Source: Pseudomonas californiensis
GTDB taxonomy: Bacteria > Pseudomonadota > Gammaproteobacteria > Pseudomonadales > Pseudomonadaceae
Reading direction: 5' to 3'
DNA: 64,000 bases
Assembly: GCF_021147775.1 (NCBI RefSeq)
Contig: NZ_JAGTPK010000009.1
Span: forward strand, 124,001 to 188,000
A program made the position numbers and the translations under genes. The notes below the pieces were generated by a model. It was not told the origin of the DNA and did not search any database. It was given only the letters and a program-made list of their open reading frames with translations. Below, piece after piece: positions 49,165 to 59,438 of this stretch (position 1 is the first letter of the stretch; each line of letters opens with the position of its first letter).

Positions 49165-50719
49165 GTTCGCGCTCCTCGTATGAGGTGGACAAGGCGGAAT
49201 CGCTTTCAACCGCCCCCGTCGCACACGCGAGCAACTGATCGCTGTCGGTGGCGCGGGCGTCGAATTCACCCGCAATAACACCGCGATGCAGCACCACGAT
49301 GCGATGAGTGATACCGATCAATTCCGGCAAGTCCGATGACAACACCAGCACCGCCGCACCGCCTTCGGCCAGCCGGGCAATCAATCTGTAGATCTCCACC
49401 TTCGCACCGACATCCACGCCGACGCTGGGCTCATCCAGCAGGTAAAGCGACGAGTGCCGGCTGAGCCATTTGCCCAGCGCGACTTTTTGCTGATTGCCAC
49501 CGCTGAGCAGTTGCACCGCAGCACCGGGGCCCGGTGCCTTGATCGCCAATTCTTCGATCAGGCGCTCGCTTTCCCGGGCCTGTGCCGCAACATCCAGCAA
49601 ACCCCAACGGCTGAACCTGTCGAGGCTGGCGAGGGTGATGTTTTCCAGCACCGAAAGCGCCGGGGCCACGCCGTGACTGCGTCGTTCTTCGGGCACCAGT
49701 GCAATGCCATGACGGACCGCACCTCGCGGTGACGTCAACCGCAATAACTGGCCATTCAACAGCAACTCGCCACGATCCGGTTTGAGTAACCCGAACAGGC
49801 TCTTGAGTACTTCCTTGGCTCCGGAACCGACCAGCCCGGTCAGGCCGACCACTTCGCCGGCACGCACCTTCAGGTCGATGTCGTCGTAGACCCGCCCTGC
49901 CCCAAGTCCTTTCAGCTCAAGCACCGGCACACCTGGCACTGCCTGCGTACGCGGATACTGCTCGCCGACGTCCCGGTTGACCATCAACCGGGCAATCTGC
50001 GCGGTGCTGGTGACGGCGGGATCAACCACCGCCACGTCGCGACCATTGCGCAGCACGGTAACCTGATCGCAGAGCGATTCGATTTCCTGCAGGTAATGCG
50101 AGATGTACAGCACCGTCAGCCCGTCATCACGCAAGCGCCGCACGATGCTCAACAGCCGGTCCACTTCGCGCTTCACCAACGACACGCTGGGCTCGTCGAA
50201 CACCAGCACCCTGGGCTTGGCGAGCAGCGCCCGAGTAATCTGCAACACCTGACGCTGGGCGCTGTCCAGGTCCCGAACCAACGCTCTTTCAGGCAAGCGC
50301 ATCGCAAAGTAATCGTCCAGCAACCGCGCGGCCTCGCGCTCCTGGGCGCGGCGGTCGACGAACAGCCCGCGTTTGATCTCCTGCCCGAAGAACAACGCTT
50401 CGCCCACCGTGAAGCTGCCCGGCAACAGGCGCTCCTGATGGATGAAGTGCACACCTCTGGCTTCGACCTGACGCGGTGCAAGGCTTTCGAACGGCTGACC
50501 ATGGATATGCAGGCTGCCCGCATCGGCACGATGAATACCGGCCAGCACCTTGATCAGCGTCGACTTGCCTGCACCGTTCTCACCCACCAGCCCGTGAATG
50601 GTCCCGGCCTCGACCCGCAGGTTGACGCCGTCCAGCGCCTGAGTCGCACCGAAGCGCTTGGAAACACCCACCAGCTGCAAGGCGGGAGGTGGCGACACTC
50701 TGGTATCCGCTGAAACCAT
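49151..50719 (-). CDS. Sugar-type ABC transporter ATPase, RbsA-like (two domains)
   Basis: The 522-residue protein has two ATPase domains. The first has Walker A GENGAGKST and signature-equivalent LDSAQRQVLQITRAL. The second has the usual degenerate loop GLVGSGAKE, a good signature LLSGGNQQKVALGKWL and YLLDEPSVGVDVG. This two-domain layout is that of RbsA/AraG/MglA. Its neighbours on both sides complete the transporter. Confidence 0.88.
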   Translation of the reverse strand: MVSADTRVSPPPALQLVGVSKRFGATQALDGVNLRVEAGTIHGLVGENGAGKSTLIKVLAGIHRADAGSLHIHGQPFESLAPRQVEARGVHFIHQERLLPGSFTVGEALFFGQEIKRGLFVDRRAQEREAARLLDDYFAMRLPERALVRDLDSAQRQVLQITRALLAKPRVLVFDEPSVSLVKREVDRLLSIVRRLRDDGLTVLYISHYLQEIESLCDQVTVLRNGRDVAVVDPAVTSTAQIARLMVNRDVGEQYPRTQAVPGVPVLELKGLGAGRVYDDIDLKVRAGEVVGLTGLVGSGAKEVLKSLFGLLKPDRGELLLNGQLLRLTSPRGAVRHGIALVPEERRSHGVAPALSVLENITLASLDRFSRWGLLDVAAQARESERLIEELAIKAPGPGAAVQLLSGGNQQKVALGKWLSRHSSLYLLDEPSVGVDVGAKVEIYRLIARLAEGGAAVLVLSSDLPELIGITHRIVVLHRGVIAGEFDARATDSDQLLACATGAVESDSALSTSYEEREHVRA

Positions 50720-50721
50720 GA

Positions 50722-51723
50722 TCAGTCACCTCTGAGCTGCTGCACTTCAGGCAGGTTGTCGGCCGTGGTCAGTAGCGTCGGCACGTGGGTCTCCTTGGGC
50801 AGATCGCGCTGGCCTGCGAGGTAGCGGGCAACGTTCTGCACGGCGATCTTGCCGATCAACGCAGGCTGTTGCGCAACCACAGCGCCCACCGGTGAGTTAT
50901 CACGGCGCATCAGCTCCAGTACTTCCGGGGTTCCATCCACGCCATAGGTCTTGATTTCGGTGCGTCCCGTATCGATCAGCGCCTTGCTCGCGCCCAGTTG
51001 CGGGATGTCCCAGGCCGACCAGATCGCCGAGACGCTGCCTTTCGGGTACTTGTTGAGCAGCGCCGAGACCTGCGAATAGGCATCCTGAACCGTGTTGGGG
51101 ATCACATCGCGCAGCTCTGGCTCAATGATCTTCAGCTCGGGATGGTCTTTCAGCGCCAGCTTGAGCTGATCGTAACGAATCGCGCAGACCGGTACGCCGT
51201 AAAAACCGTTGAAGACCAGAATGTTGCCCTTGCCGCCAGCGTCCTTGATCAACTGCCCGGCCAGCGCCTTGCCGGTGGCCACGTTGTCGGACGTGGTGTT
51301 GTTGAGGCTGTACTGCGACGGCGCATCAATGGTGAACAGCGGAATCCCGGCTTTGCTGATGCGCTTGAGCCAAGGGTCGATAACACTCAGGGTGCCCAGA
51401 GTCTGAATCACTGCGTCGGGCTTTTGCGTTACCACGGTCTGCAATTGATTGACCAGGTTCTTGTCGTTACGACCGGCGTCCAGCGTGATCGGCGTGCCGC
51501 CCAGCCGCTTGACCTCATCGACCTGGGCCTGGAACGCCTTGATATCAAAGTAATGACTGGTCCCCGTCATGCTGATCGCGATGCGCTTGCCGGCCAGAGA
51601 CGGTACGGTGCTGTCGTCCGCGTGGGCAGTCACGCTCAGCGCGGCAGCGAGCAGGCTCAGCGCCAAGCCACGCCACAGGGCGGGCAGACGGTTTGGTGTG
51701 TGGGTCGGGATAGCATCAGGCAT
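50722..51723 (-). CDS. Periplasmic sugar-type substrate-binding protein, RbsB-like
   Basis: The 333-residue protein has a long signal peptide (ALWRGLALSLLAAALSVTAH...AHA) and a Peripla_BP_4-like mature part: GKRIAISMTGTSHYFDIKAF, DAVIQTLGTLSVIDPWLKRI, GIPLFTIDAPSQYSLNN, VSAIWSAWDIPQLGASKALI. It is the first gene of the four-gene transporter operon. Ligands of this family include sugars and sugar-like compounds, and the ligand here cannot be read. Confidence 0.85.
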   Translation of the reverse strand: MPDAIPTHTPNRLPALWRGLALSLLAAALSVTAHADDSTVPSLAGKRIAISMTGTSHYFDIKAFQAQVDEVKRLGGTPITLDAGRNDKNLVNQLQTVVTQKPDAVIQTLGTLSVIDPWLKRISKAGIPLFTIDAPSQYSLNNTTSDNVATGKALAGQLIKDAGGKGNILVFNGFYGVPVCAIRYDQLKLALKDHPELKIIEPELRDVIPNTVQDAYSQVSALLNKYPKGSVSAIWSAWDIPQLGASKALIDTGRTEIKTYGVDGTPEVLELMRRDNSPVGAVVAQQPALIGKIAVQNVARYLAGQRDLPKETHVPTLLTTADNLPEVQQLRGD

Positions 51724-51991
51724 TCGGGCAGCTCCGCTGGCTCAGGACAAGGGTCCTGACCGGCAGTGCACAGGTCGTGCCCGATGCGCAGCGGCGCATG
51801 TTCGGCCAGGGGCCAAACCCGCGCAGACGAGGCTTTCAGGACCGTTGCGAGCCTCTGGCAGACTCAAGTTCGTGAGGCAGTCTTGAGAGATTCGCAGAAT
51901 GGGATGAGCACATTGCGGATTCGCTGTTGCCTGAACAACAGCAAACCTGTGACTGCTCCCAACCTTCGGGAGTGGGACGATGCCCTGCGCC

Positions 51992-53620
51992 TTAGCGCAG
52001 CTTGAACTGACGGAGCGTGTTGCTCAGGTCACTGGCCAACTCGGCCAGTGCCTGGCTCGCACTGCCGGTCTGGCCTGTGCGTTCCGCGGAATGCGCAGAC
52101 AGATCACGGATGCGCACCAGGTTTCGGTCCACTTCACGGGCAACCTGCGCCTGTTGCTCCGACGCACTGGCAATCACGCTGTTGCGGTCGTCGATCACCG
52201 TTACCGAGTGGGCAATAGACGCCAATACTGCGTTGGCCGACTCGGCCTGCTGGCGGGTCAACTGTGCCTGCTCGTTGCTGACTTCAAGCGCGGCAAGCGT
52301 GCTTTTGGTGCCTTGCTGGATATGACCAATCATGGTTTCGATTTCGCGCGTCGACTCGCTGGTGCGATGCGCCAGCGCACGGACTTCATCGGCCACCACC
52401 GCAAACCCGCGCCCGGCGTCACCGGCCCTTGCAGCTTCGATGGCGGCATTGAGCGCCAACAGGTTGGTCTGCTCCGATACGGCCCGAATCACGTCCAGCA
52501 CTTTGGTGATGTCGAGGGTACGGGTCGCCAGCGCCTGAGCTTCGACCGATGCGGTCCCCACGTTCTGGGTCAGCTCCAGGATGGATTTGACGGTCTGGTC
52601 CAGCTCCTTCTGGCCATGAAGCGCTGAAGCCGACGAAGCTTTGGACTCTTGCGACGTGGCCACTGCATTTCGCGCCACCTCGTCCACTGCCTGGCTCATC
52701 TCGGTGACCGCCGTGGCCGCCATCTCGATTTCACTGTTCTGCACCACCAGATCGGCGTTGCTGTCGACCATCAGCGCGCTCATTTCCTCGGTCGCCGAGG
52801 CCAGTTGATGAGCCGCGTCACCCACCTGAGCCAGCGTAACGCTGAGATTGCCGCGCATACGTTCCATGGACTGCAACAGCAACGCTGCCTCATCGACGCC
52901 TTCGCGGTCTACCCGCGTCGGGCGCAAGTCACCGGCAGCAATGGTTTCAGAGGCCAGCAGCGCCTGGCTGATGGGCCTGGCAAGACTGCGGGTCAGGCGC
53001 CAAGCCAGCGTTACCGTCATCAGCACACTGAGCAACATGACCCAGATCGTCACCACCAAGGCATTGTGGTACACCGATTCAGCCGTGGAGCTGGACGCCT
53101 CTTCAGAGTCGTCATTGAGCTTTTCAAGCGAATGCAGCAAGCCTTCCATCCCTTCGGCGATGGCCTTCATTTCGCCCCAGACGAGCTTGCGTCCCTCTTC
53201 TGCCTGGTTCTGGATTACAAACGTGTGTACTTGCTCGGCACGATCGATGTACGTCTGGTAGGTGGAGCCCAAACGACCGACCAGCGCCCGCTCATCGTCT
53301 TCGGTAATGACCGGGCTATAGGCTTGCATGGCTTTTTGAAAGTCGGCCTTCCTGTCAAGGAACTCTCCATACACCTGCTCGACCTGGGTTGCGTCGTGGG
53401 TGGTCAACATTTTCGCGACCGAGGTGCGAGTCTTCTCGAAAGCCAGCGCAATGTCGTCGCCCAGCGCAATCCCGGGCAGGGAATCATTCTCGATTTCGAG
53501 TGTTTGCTCACGGATGCTGCGCAGCTGCTCCAGGCTGAAAATGCCAAGCCCGACAACAAGAACCACCATCAGCGCAAAACAGACGGCCGTTCGAACGGCA
53601 ATCTTCAGCTGTCTCAGCAT
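51992..53620 (-). CDS. Methyl-accepting chemotaxis protein
   Basis: From the ATG at 53620 the 542-residue receptor has a first membrane span ([19 protein letters not shown]) and a helical periplasmic sensor of about 160 residues, likely a 4-helix-bundle type. A second span [20 protein letters not shown], a HAMP region and the conserved signalling tip [20 protein letters not shown] then [20 protein letters not shown] follow. It should signal to CheA/CheW. The ligand is unknown. It stands next to transporter genes, which may be coincidental. Confidence 0.92.
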   Translation of the reverse strand: MLRQLKIAVRTAVCFALMVVLVVGLGIFSLEQLRSIREQTLEIENDSLPGIALGDDIALAFEKTRTSVAKMLTTHDATQVEQVYGEFLDRKADFQKAMQAYSPVITEDDERALVGRLGSTYQTYIDRAEQVHTFVIQNQAEEGRKLVWGEMKAIAEGMEGLLHSLEKLNDDSEEASSSTAESVYHNALVVTIWVMLLSVLMTVTLAWRLTRSLARPISQALLASETIAAGDLRPTRVDREGVDEAALLLQSMERMRGNLSVTLAQVGDAAHQLASATEEMSALMVDSNADLVVQNSEIEMAATAVTEMSQAVDEVARNAVATSQESKASSASALHGQKELDQTVKSILELTQNVGTASVEAQALATRTLDITKVLDVIRAVSEQTNLLALNAAIEAARAGDAGRGFAVVADEVRALAHRTSESTREIETMIGHIQQGTKSTLAALEVSNEQAQLTRQQAESANAVLASIAHSVTVIDDRNSVIASASEQQAQVAREVDRNLVRIRDLSAHSAERTGQTGSASQALAELASDLSNTLRQFKLR

Positions 53621-53879
53621 ACCCACACCTCTTCCCTGGAATGACGGCAATGATTTGCCTCATCAGTCCTATCGGCGGGATCTGCAAAAAAAGTAGATGA
53701 CTGTTGTTCATCATATAAAAAGCCAGTCGCAGAGCGCTCGAAGGCGGCCCGCACGCGCTATCACGCAGTGAGGCCCACTTGAGTAATGCCTTGTGCTAGG
53801 TTTGCGGCGCTTCTTAACCCGGACTTGACCGGAGGCCCGAGCCAGAGCGCTCGCACCGGTCTGCATTACTGGAGATGCC

Positions 53880-54305
53880 ATGAAACGTTATTGTGCTGCA
53901 CTGCTTGCCCTGTCGCTGCCCGCCCTGGCGAATGCAGGCGATGCCTTGACCAGCTTTCCTGCGATAACCCAGGCCTTGAATACCGGCGAATCGGTGTCGG
54001 TCGTGATCGACCTTGGGCAGTGCAAATCGTCGATCGCCGGCGCCGAACCCTCCAGGACCCAAGGCGGCAAGCGCATCGATGCTTACCGCATCACACCCGA
54101 TGGCACCCTGGCGTTTTCAGACACGCACTTCTCGCTGGACCGCGACAACAAGCCCATCGAGCAGTTTATTCGTTACCGGGTTCGTTCTGACAACACGGCC
54201 GATTTCAGCATGACGACCCTGAGCGTTCCGGGTTATCAACAAATCGGCAAAGCCGTGAGTTATGACTGCGCGGTTGGCAAGGGTTTGAGCTTTTTCGCCA
54301 GCTGA
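53880..54305 (+). CDS. VirK-family exported protein
   Basis: The 141-residue protein has a signal peptide (MKRYCAALLALSLPALANAG) and the VirK pattern: ALNTGESVSVVIDLGQCKSS, then GGKRIDAYRITPDGTLAFSD and a C-terminal cysteine in SYDCAVGKG. VirK proteins are found near virulence genes in plant-associated bacteria, with unknown biochemical role. The two mature cysteines may form a disulfide. GGAGATGCC precedes the ATG. Confidence 0.8.
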   Translation: MKRYCAALLALSLPALANAGDALTSFPAITQALNTGESVSVVIDLGQCKSSIAGAEPSRTQGGKRIDAYRITPDGTLAFSDTHFSLDRDNKPIEQFIRYRVRSDNTADFSMTTLSVPGYQQIGKAVSYDCAVGKGLSFFAS

Positions 54306-54393
54306 CGAACCTGGCTGTTCAGGCGATCAAAAGGTTTATAACAGCAGATGATGCACGACGAGCCGGTCTGATCCGGCTCGTCGGCAACGCTGA

Positions 54394-55266
54394 TCAGGGC
54401 TTCCAGTGCCCGCCTTCGACGATGACGGCGGCAGGGTCGGTGCCTTCGGCAAGCTCCGGGCGCACGTACTGATCATAGAGCTTGAGCAGGTATTTCTCTT
54501 CGCCCAGCCTGGCCAGCTCGGTATTGATCCAGTCACGCAACTCGATGTTGCCCTTCTTCACGGCTGGGGCGATAGGCGCCTCATCCCCGAGTTTTTCCTC
54601 AAGCACACGGTAGCCCGGGTTTTTCTTCGCCCAGCTGAACAACACCAGATTGTCCTGCGCATACGCATCGCCACGACCATTGGCCAATGCCTGCAGCGAC
54701 TCTGAGTTCTTCTCGAATTTCAGCACCTTCCAGTCCGGATGATTTTTCGTCAGCCAGATGTCCGCAGTAGTGCCTGTGGTCACGATGGTGGTCTTGTCTG
54801 CAAGGTCATCGAGTTTGCGCACCGGGCTGGCATCCGGCACCAGCGCCTGCACGGCAACCCGCAGATTGGGGTTGGTGAAGTCCACGGCTTCACGGCGTTC
54901 CGGAGTGACGGTCATGTTGGCCAGAATCAGGTCAACCTTGTCGCTTTGCAGAAACGGAATGCGGCTGGCGGGCTCGACCACCACAAACTCGATCTTCTTT
55001 TCGTCACCCAGCAGATCCTTGGCGAAGCGCTTGCCCAGATCGGTGTCGAAACCGACGTGCACGCCCTGCTCATTGACGAACCCGAACGGCGGCTTGTCGC
55101 TGAACACGCCGACAATCAGCTTGTCGCGCGCCTTGATGGTCTCCAGGTAGCTGGTGGAAGGCGAAGCCGCAGCCTTGGCCACAGGCTTCTGTTCGCCGGG
55201 CTTGTCACAGCCTGCCAGCAGGCCGAGGGCAATCAGGGGTAATACAAGGGCAGTTTTAAAGCTCAA
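54394..55266 (-). CDS. Polar amino-acid ABC substrate-binding lipoprotein
   Basis: The 290-residue protein has lipobox LLAGC at residues 16-20 and a PBPb (SBP_bac_3) domain: [59 protein letters not shown], and a C-terminal [20 protein letters not shown]. Family members bind amino acids or related cations. It is the fourth gene of a transporter operon and overlaps the ATPase stop. Confidence 0.87.
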   Translation of the reverse strand: MSFKTALVLPLIALGLLAGCDKPGEQKPVAKAAASPSTSYLETIKARDKLIVGVFSDKPPFGFVNEQGVHVGFDTDLGKRFAKDLLGDEKKIEFVVVEPASRIPFLQSDKVDLILANMTVTPERREAVDFTNPNLRVAVQALVPDASPVRKLDDLADKTTIVTTGTTADIWLTKNHPDWKVLKFEKNSESLQALANGRGDAYAQDNLVLFSWAKKNPGYRVLEEKLGDEAPIAPAVKKGNIELRDWINTELARLGEEKYLLKLYDQYVRPELAEGTDPAAVIVEGGHWKP

Positions 55267-56024
55267 GATGCTTTCCTTTTTGGCATGTTTTCTACGTAGG
55301 AAAACCTCTCCAGAAATTGCTGCGCGCGTGCGGTCTGCGGGGAACTGAAGAAAGTTTCGGGGTCGTTCTGTTCCGCGATCAAACCACGGTCCATGAACAG
55401 GATTCGGTCGGCTACCGCACGGGCGAAGGCCATTTCGTGGGTGACAATGAGCATGGTCATGCCGCCTTCGGCCAGGCTGAGGATCACCTCCAGCACTTCC
55501 TTGACCATTTCCGGGTCCAGCGCTGCAGTGACTTCATCGAACAGCATGACCCTGGGGTTCATGCACAGCGCACGGACGATGGCGATGCGCTGCTGCTGAC
55601 CGCCCGACAATTCACGCGGGTAGGCGTCCCGCTTGTCCGCCAGGCCGACCCGTTCCAGCAGGGTTTCGGCTTGCTGCCGTGCTTCGGCTGCCTGACGCTT
55701 CTGAACCTGTACCGGGCCGAGCAGGATATTGTCGAGCACGGTCATGTGCGGAAACAGGTGATAGCTCTGAAACACCATGCCGATCTGCTGGCGCACCTTG
55801 CGCCAGTCGGCATTGGCTGCCAGCGCCTGGCCGGCAAAGTGCAGCGTACCGGCATGGCCGAGCTCCAGGCCATTCAGGCAGCGCAGCAAAGTGCTTTTAC
55901 CGCAGCCGCTTGGGCCGAGAATCACCACCACCTCACCTTCGGCCACTTGCAGGTCGATGTCTCGCAGGACCGGCGTGTCGCCAAAGTTCTTGCTGAAACC
56001 GGACAACTCGATCAAAGCGCTCAT
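55263..56024 (-). CDS. Polar amino-acid ABC transporter ATPase
   Basis: From the ATG at 56024, which overlaps the permease stop by ATGA, the 253-residue ATPase has Walker [10 protein letters not shown], signature [15 protein letters not shown] and Walker [17 protein letters not shown]. This is the GlnQ/HisP pattern. The next gene overlaps its stop. Confidence 0.9.
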   Translation of the reverse strand: MSALIELSGFSKNFGDTPVLRDIDLQVAEGEVVVILGPSGCGKSTLLRCLNGLELGHAGTLHFAGQALAANADWRKVRQQIGMVFQSYHLFPHMTVLDNILLGPVQVQKRQAAEARQQAETLLERVGLADKRDAYPRELSGGQQQRIAIVRALCMNPRVMLFDEVTAALDPEMVKEVLEVILSLAEGGMTMLIVTHEMAFARAVADRILFMDRGLIAEQNDPETFFSSPQTARAQQFLERFSYVENMPKRKAS

Positions 56025-56680
56025 GCGTGACTCCAACGTCGCTCAAGCACGCGTGAAGCGGCTGACAGCGGGTAACAGACGATAAAAAAGAACAGAAACA
56101 GAAAGCCGTAGATCAACACCGACTCGTACGTGCGCTCAATGATCTGCTGACCGACCTTGGTCACATCCACCACGCCTATCAAGACTGCCAGTGAGCTGGT
56201 CTTGATCAAGCGGGTGTACACGTTGATCACCGGAGGCGTCAGCCGCTTGAGGGCCTGAGGCAGCAGTACCCGACCGTACAACTGGCCCAGGTCAAGACCG
56301 ATTGCCAGCCCGGCTTCGCGCTGTCCACGAGGTATCGAGCGCAAGGCGCCACGCACCACCTCGCCCACTTCACTGGTGCCCCACAACGACAGCACCAGCA
56401 CCGCACAGCCAAACGCAGGCAGGCTCAGGCCAAAGAAAATCGGCAGGCCGAAGAAAAACAGATACAGCCAGACCAGCACCGGAATGGCACGGAACAGCTC
56501 CAGATAGATACGCAGCGGGATGTCGAACCCGCGTTTGCCCAAACTGCGCAACACGCCGTAGAGCACACCGCCCAGCGTACTGAACACAATGGCCAGCAGC
56601 GAAATGCCCAGTGTGCGTGCAGCACCTGTCGCCAGTTGCGGTGCTGATACCCACAACAACTCAAGACCCGAACTGGCCAT
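56021..56680 (-). CDS. Polar amino-acid ABC permease
   Basis: The 219-residue protein has four to five spans and the HisM/GlnP-type coupling sequence [20 protein letters not shown] followed by [20 protein letters not shown]. It overlaps the second permease gene by 20 bases and is translated with the ATPase. Confidence 0.88.
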   Translation of the reverse strand: MASSGLELLWVSAPQLATGAARTLGISLLAIVFSTLGGVLYGVLRSLGKRGFDIPLRIYLELFRAIPVLVWLYLFFFGLPIFFGLSLPAFGCAVLVLSLWGTSEVGEVVRGALRSIPRGQREAGLAIGLDLGQLYGRVLLPQALKRLTPPVINVYTRLIKTSSLAVLIGVVDVTKVGQQIIERTYESVLIYGFLFLFFFIVCYPLSAASRVLERRWSHA

Positions 56681-57326
56681 GCTGGAGCCTCCTTTTCAAA
56701 AGGCCCAACAGCAATGACAACGGCAGGAACAGCAACACACACAGGCCCGTCATGACGGCGAGCATTTCGTAGGTCTTGTAATACAGCGCAATGTAGCTTT
56801 TGGTCGTGTAAAGGATTTCCGGCACCGCTACAGCCGACACCACCGTGGTTTCCTTGAGCAGAAACACAAAGTTGGCGAACAGCGCAGGCAGGCTGAGGAT
56901 GCCTGCCTGCGGAAGGATGACGTGGCGCAGAAGCTGCCAACGTGACAGCCCGATGGACAACCCCGACTCGATCTGTGCCTTGGGCACCGCTTCGATGCCA
57001 GCGCGCAGTATTTCGGTCAGATAGGCACCGCCCAAAAAGGTCATGGCGATCACTGCCGAGGCGAAGCCAGAGACGCGAATGCCCAACGTAGGCAAGGCAA
57101 AGTAGATGAAGAACAGCTGGATCAACAACGGCGTGTTGCGTGCCAGTTCGATGTACAGCGGTACCAACCGGTGCAAAACCGGCACCTTGAAGGTCGCAAT
57201 GGCGGCGTTGATGATGGCCACCGCAAGCGACGTCAGAATGGCAATAAGCCCGACCTGAAGGGTAACGCCAACAGCTTTGAGAAAGGCAGGCAACGTAGAG
57301 AGGGCGAAGGCATAGTCGAAGGTCAT
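56661..57326 (-). CDS. Polar amino-acid ABC permease, second subunit
   Basis: The ATG at 57326 (AAGGG upstream) gives 221 residues with the coupling sequence TEILRAGIEAVPKAQIESGL followed by SIGLSRWQLLRHVILPQA. It is first in the operon. The AT-rich bases 57395-57450 upstream probably hold the promoter shared with the divergent genes. Confidence 0.88.
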   Translation of the reverse strand: MTFDYAFALSTLPAFLKAVGVTLQVGLIAILTSLAVAIINAAIATFKVPVLHRLVPLYIELARNTPLLIQLFFIYFALPTLGIRVSGFASAVIAMTFLGGAYLTEILRAGIEAVPKAQIESGLSIGLSRWQLLRHVILPQAGILSLPALFANFVFLLKETTVVSAVAVPEILYTTKSYIALYYKTYEMLAVMTGLCVLLFLPLSLLLGLLKRRLQHGQFGS

Positions 57327-57623
57327 TGCTGCCCTTCCAGACCGGAACATGCTAGCGGGAAATACATCGAATGTGGCCTTGAACGGGCAAAGTGACATAT
57401 AGCTTAACCATATGTTTTATTTAAATTTAATACCCTTTAAGAATAAGCATAGAGCTTGCCGATACGGCCTGCAGACGTTCAGTTGGCCACCATGAGCAAA
57501 AGTCGTTGCGCGCCTCTTAATTCCGAAATGGAATTAACACATGCCAACTCAGTATTTATGGATCTATGGCAACAGGGATTAATGTGGCTTCACGGAAATG
57601 CCCCGCCATACGAGAGCTGCCTC

Positions 57624-57782
57624 ATGACTTATTCTGCCAACGTTGTCGATTTCAACAGCTACCGCAAACGCCGTCAGGCACGGGTCATGGCTGAGTTGAT
57701 GTGGGCGATGTACACCGCTCGGGCCGGTGTTGCCAATTTCACGGTCATGACCACAGGTGCTGCCGAGACTCGACAGGCTTGA
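57624..57782 (+). CDS. Small protein before the cupin regulator, unknown function
   Basis: A 52-residue frame (MTYSANVVDFNSYRKRRQAR...) begins at 57624 with GAGAG upstream and ends four bases before the regulator gene. The frame is open upstream to 57492, where another start is possible. The VVDFNSYRKRR pattern appears at the start of various short proteobacterial proteins. No function is known. Confidence 0.45.
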   Translation: MTYSANVVDFNSYRKRRQARVMAELMWAMYTARAGVANFTVMTTGAAETRQA

Positions 57783-57786
57783 TCCC

Positions 57787-58425
57787 ATGAACTTTCTCCA
57801 TACCGTTGATAACGAAGAAGGCTTGCCGCCGGGCGGCAGCGATTGCGCGACCTCCGAAGATGACGTCATCGGCCCTCGGGTCGCGAGAAACCTGCAACGT
57901 CTGCGTAGCAAACGACACCTGTCCATGGATGCACTGGGACGTCTCACGGGCGTCAGCCGGGCGATGCTCGCGCAGATCGAGTCGGGCCGCAGCGTGCCGT
58001 CGATCAAAGTTCTGTGCAAGATCGCAAAGGGACTCAAGGTCTCGGTCGCCGCGTTTCTGGATGACCGTGCATTCGAAGGAGTCGAACTGTTGCCTGCGCA
58101 GCACAGCAAGCGGTTGGTCAGTGCCAGCGGCGCTTTCGTAAGCCGTGCGCTGTTCCCGTTCGACATGGCCAGGCAATCTGAATTCTATGAAGTACGGCTT
58201 GCTGCACTGGGCGAGGAAGTGTCCCAGGGGCATGGCTCCGGCGTGCAGGAGAACCTGGTGGTCGCACAAGGCGTACTGGAAGTGAGCCTCAACGAGGAGC
58301 GCTATCTGCTTTCCACAGGCGATTCGATCCTGTTCTATGCGGACCAGCCGCACCGCTATCGCAACCCCGCCGACAGCGAAGCCGTGGCGTTTCTGGTCAT
58401 GACCTACCCCGAGCGCCTCGACTGA
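57787..58425 (+). CDS. XRE-family regulator with cupin sensor domain
   Basis: The 212-residue protein has an N-terminal helix-turn-helix (RVARNLQRLRSKRHLSMDAL, then GRLTGVSRAMLAQIESGRSV) and a C-terminal cupin (YEVRLAALGEEVSQGHGSGV, VVAQGVLEVSLNEERYLLST, YADQPHRYRNPADSEAVAFL). This layout is typical of regulators of small-molecule metabolism or transport. It is divergent from the amino-acid transporter operon, which it may control. Confidence 0.88.
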   Translation: MNFLHTVDNEEGLPPGGSDCATSEDDVIGPRVARNLQRLRSKRHLSMDALGRLTGVSRAMLAQIESGRSVPSIKVLCKIAKGLKVSVAAFLDDRAFEGVELLPAQHSKRLVSASGAFVSRALFPFDMARQSEFYEVRLAALGEEVSQGHGSGVQENLVVAQGVLEVSLNEERYLLSTGDSILFYADQPHRYRNPADSEAVAFLVMTYPERLD

Positions 58426-58465
58426 CGCCCAACGACGGTCGAGGCAGACGGGCCCGCCGAAACGT

Positions 58466-58518
58466 AAAAAACCGCCCCCGACGCCAGAACTCACGTTCTG
58501 TTTCGGGGGCGGTTTTTT
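58466..58518. terminator. Bidirectional intrinsic terminator
   Basis: A 16-bp perfect stem, AAAAAACCGCCCCCGA (58466-58481) with TCGGGGGCGGTTTTTT (58503-58518), carries an inner CAGAAC/GTTCTG hairpin. It ends the cupin regulator on the plus strand and the Met-rich gene on the minus strand. Confidence 0.92.
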
Positions 58519-58579
58519 CATGCCAGACCTGTCAGCTCAGCTCAGCTCAGCACCGCATGGTGCGGCGCTGGACAGCGTC

Positions 58580-59101
58580 TCAGCAGGTGCAGCACATCAT
58601 CGGCATGCCATTGCAGCTCATCATCATTGGCATCGCGCAATCGTTCATCATCTTCATCATCTTCATCATCAATGCGCAGCAGTTGTTCATCATGTCCATG
58701 CTCATGCCTGGCATCGGCATCATTTTGCAGGTCATGCAATCGGCTTCGACCGTGCAGACCATCATGCACTTCATCATGGGCATCGGCATGCCCATCGGCA
58801 TCATCATCGGCATGTTCATGGTCGACATCATGTTCATCATGGCCATGCCGTCTTCAGACATGCACATCATCGACATGTTGGCGCAATGCATCATCATCGG
58901 CATGCCGCAGTTCATCATCATCGCCATCATGTCGGCGCTGTTCTTGAACATCGCCATGTCCATGCCGGCAGCAGGCTTCATGGTGCACATCATGCCATCG
59001 GCCATCATGTCGCACGTCATGGTTGCCATCATCATGGGCATGCCCATCATTGGCATCATCGGCAGGGTGTTGTTCATCGGCATCTGCATTGCATTCATCA
59101 T
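58580..59101 (-). CDS. Methionine- and cysteine-rich protein, putative soft-metal binder
   Basis: The start at 59101 is supported by CGGAG eight bases upstream. Of 173 residues about 73 are Met (roughly 42%) and 16 are Cys, with motifs such as MNCGMPMMMHCANMSMMCM and a C-terminal CC pair. There is no signal peptide or hydrophobic span of the usual kind. Met/Cys sulfur ligands suggest binding of Cu(I), Ag(I) or Hg(II), which is inference. In the opposite His-rich frame every His is CAT and none CAC, as expected if the true strand is the minus one with ATG codons. It converges with the cupin regulator at a shared terminator. Confidence 0.7.
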   Translation of the reverse strand: MMNAMQMPMNNTLPMMPMMGMPMMMATMTCDMMADGMMCTMKPAAGMDMAMFKNSADMMAMMMNCGMPMMMHCANMSMMCMSEDGMAMMNMMSTMNMPMMMPMGMPMPMMKCMMVCTVEADCMTCKMMPMPGMSMDMMNNCCALMMKMMKMMNDCAMPMMMSCNGMPMMCCTC

Positions 59102-59438
59102 GTTCGAAACTCCGTAATCGAAAGGGACGCTAAAAATCATGGGCCGATTCTAGAGAGACACGAGCAGGCTGCAAGACGCCGATCCAACAGTGGAAAAGCG
59201 TGTTCGACCGGGTTTAAACCCGTTGCAACATGGTTTTCAATCCGAACAGTGCCGCTAGATGGGTTTTAACCGCTGAAATTGCTGCTATAGCGCCGTTTAC
59301 GCTGCTATGGATATGCGATCAGACGCTATGCATACAACTGGAAGACATAAACAGTCTAACCAGACGCTCAAGTCAGGGCCTCTACAGCCGGGGTAGTGTT
59401 CAGGGAGAGCGTAAATTCAGATTCCGCTTGAAAGAGTT
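59102..59438. other. Upstream region of the Met-rich gene; no supported gene
   Basis: A plus-strand frame at 59230-59508 exists but overlaps the ABM-like gene and has no ribosome site, so I do not support it. The region should contain the promoter for the Met-rich gene; no clear metal-regulator box was recognised. Confidence 0.45.

Noticed and set aside
58557..59117. A third overlapping frame rich in isoleucine and methionine that looks like a membrane protein.
   Set aside because: Hydrophobicity follows from the ATCATG-type repeat in that frame; no ribosome site and no separate support.
58520..59269. A long plus-strand frame encoding a histidine-rich 249-residue protein, opposite the Met-rich gene.
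   Set aside because: Every histidine in the repeat part is CAT and none CAC, which is the mirror image of ATG codons on the minus strand. The minus-strand frame has the ribosome site and shared terminator.
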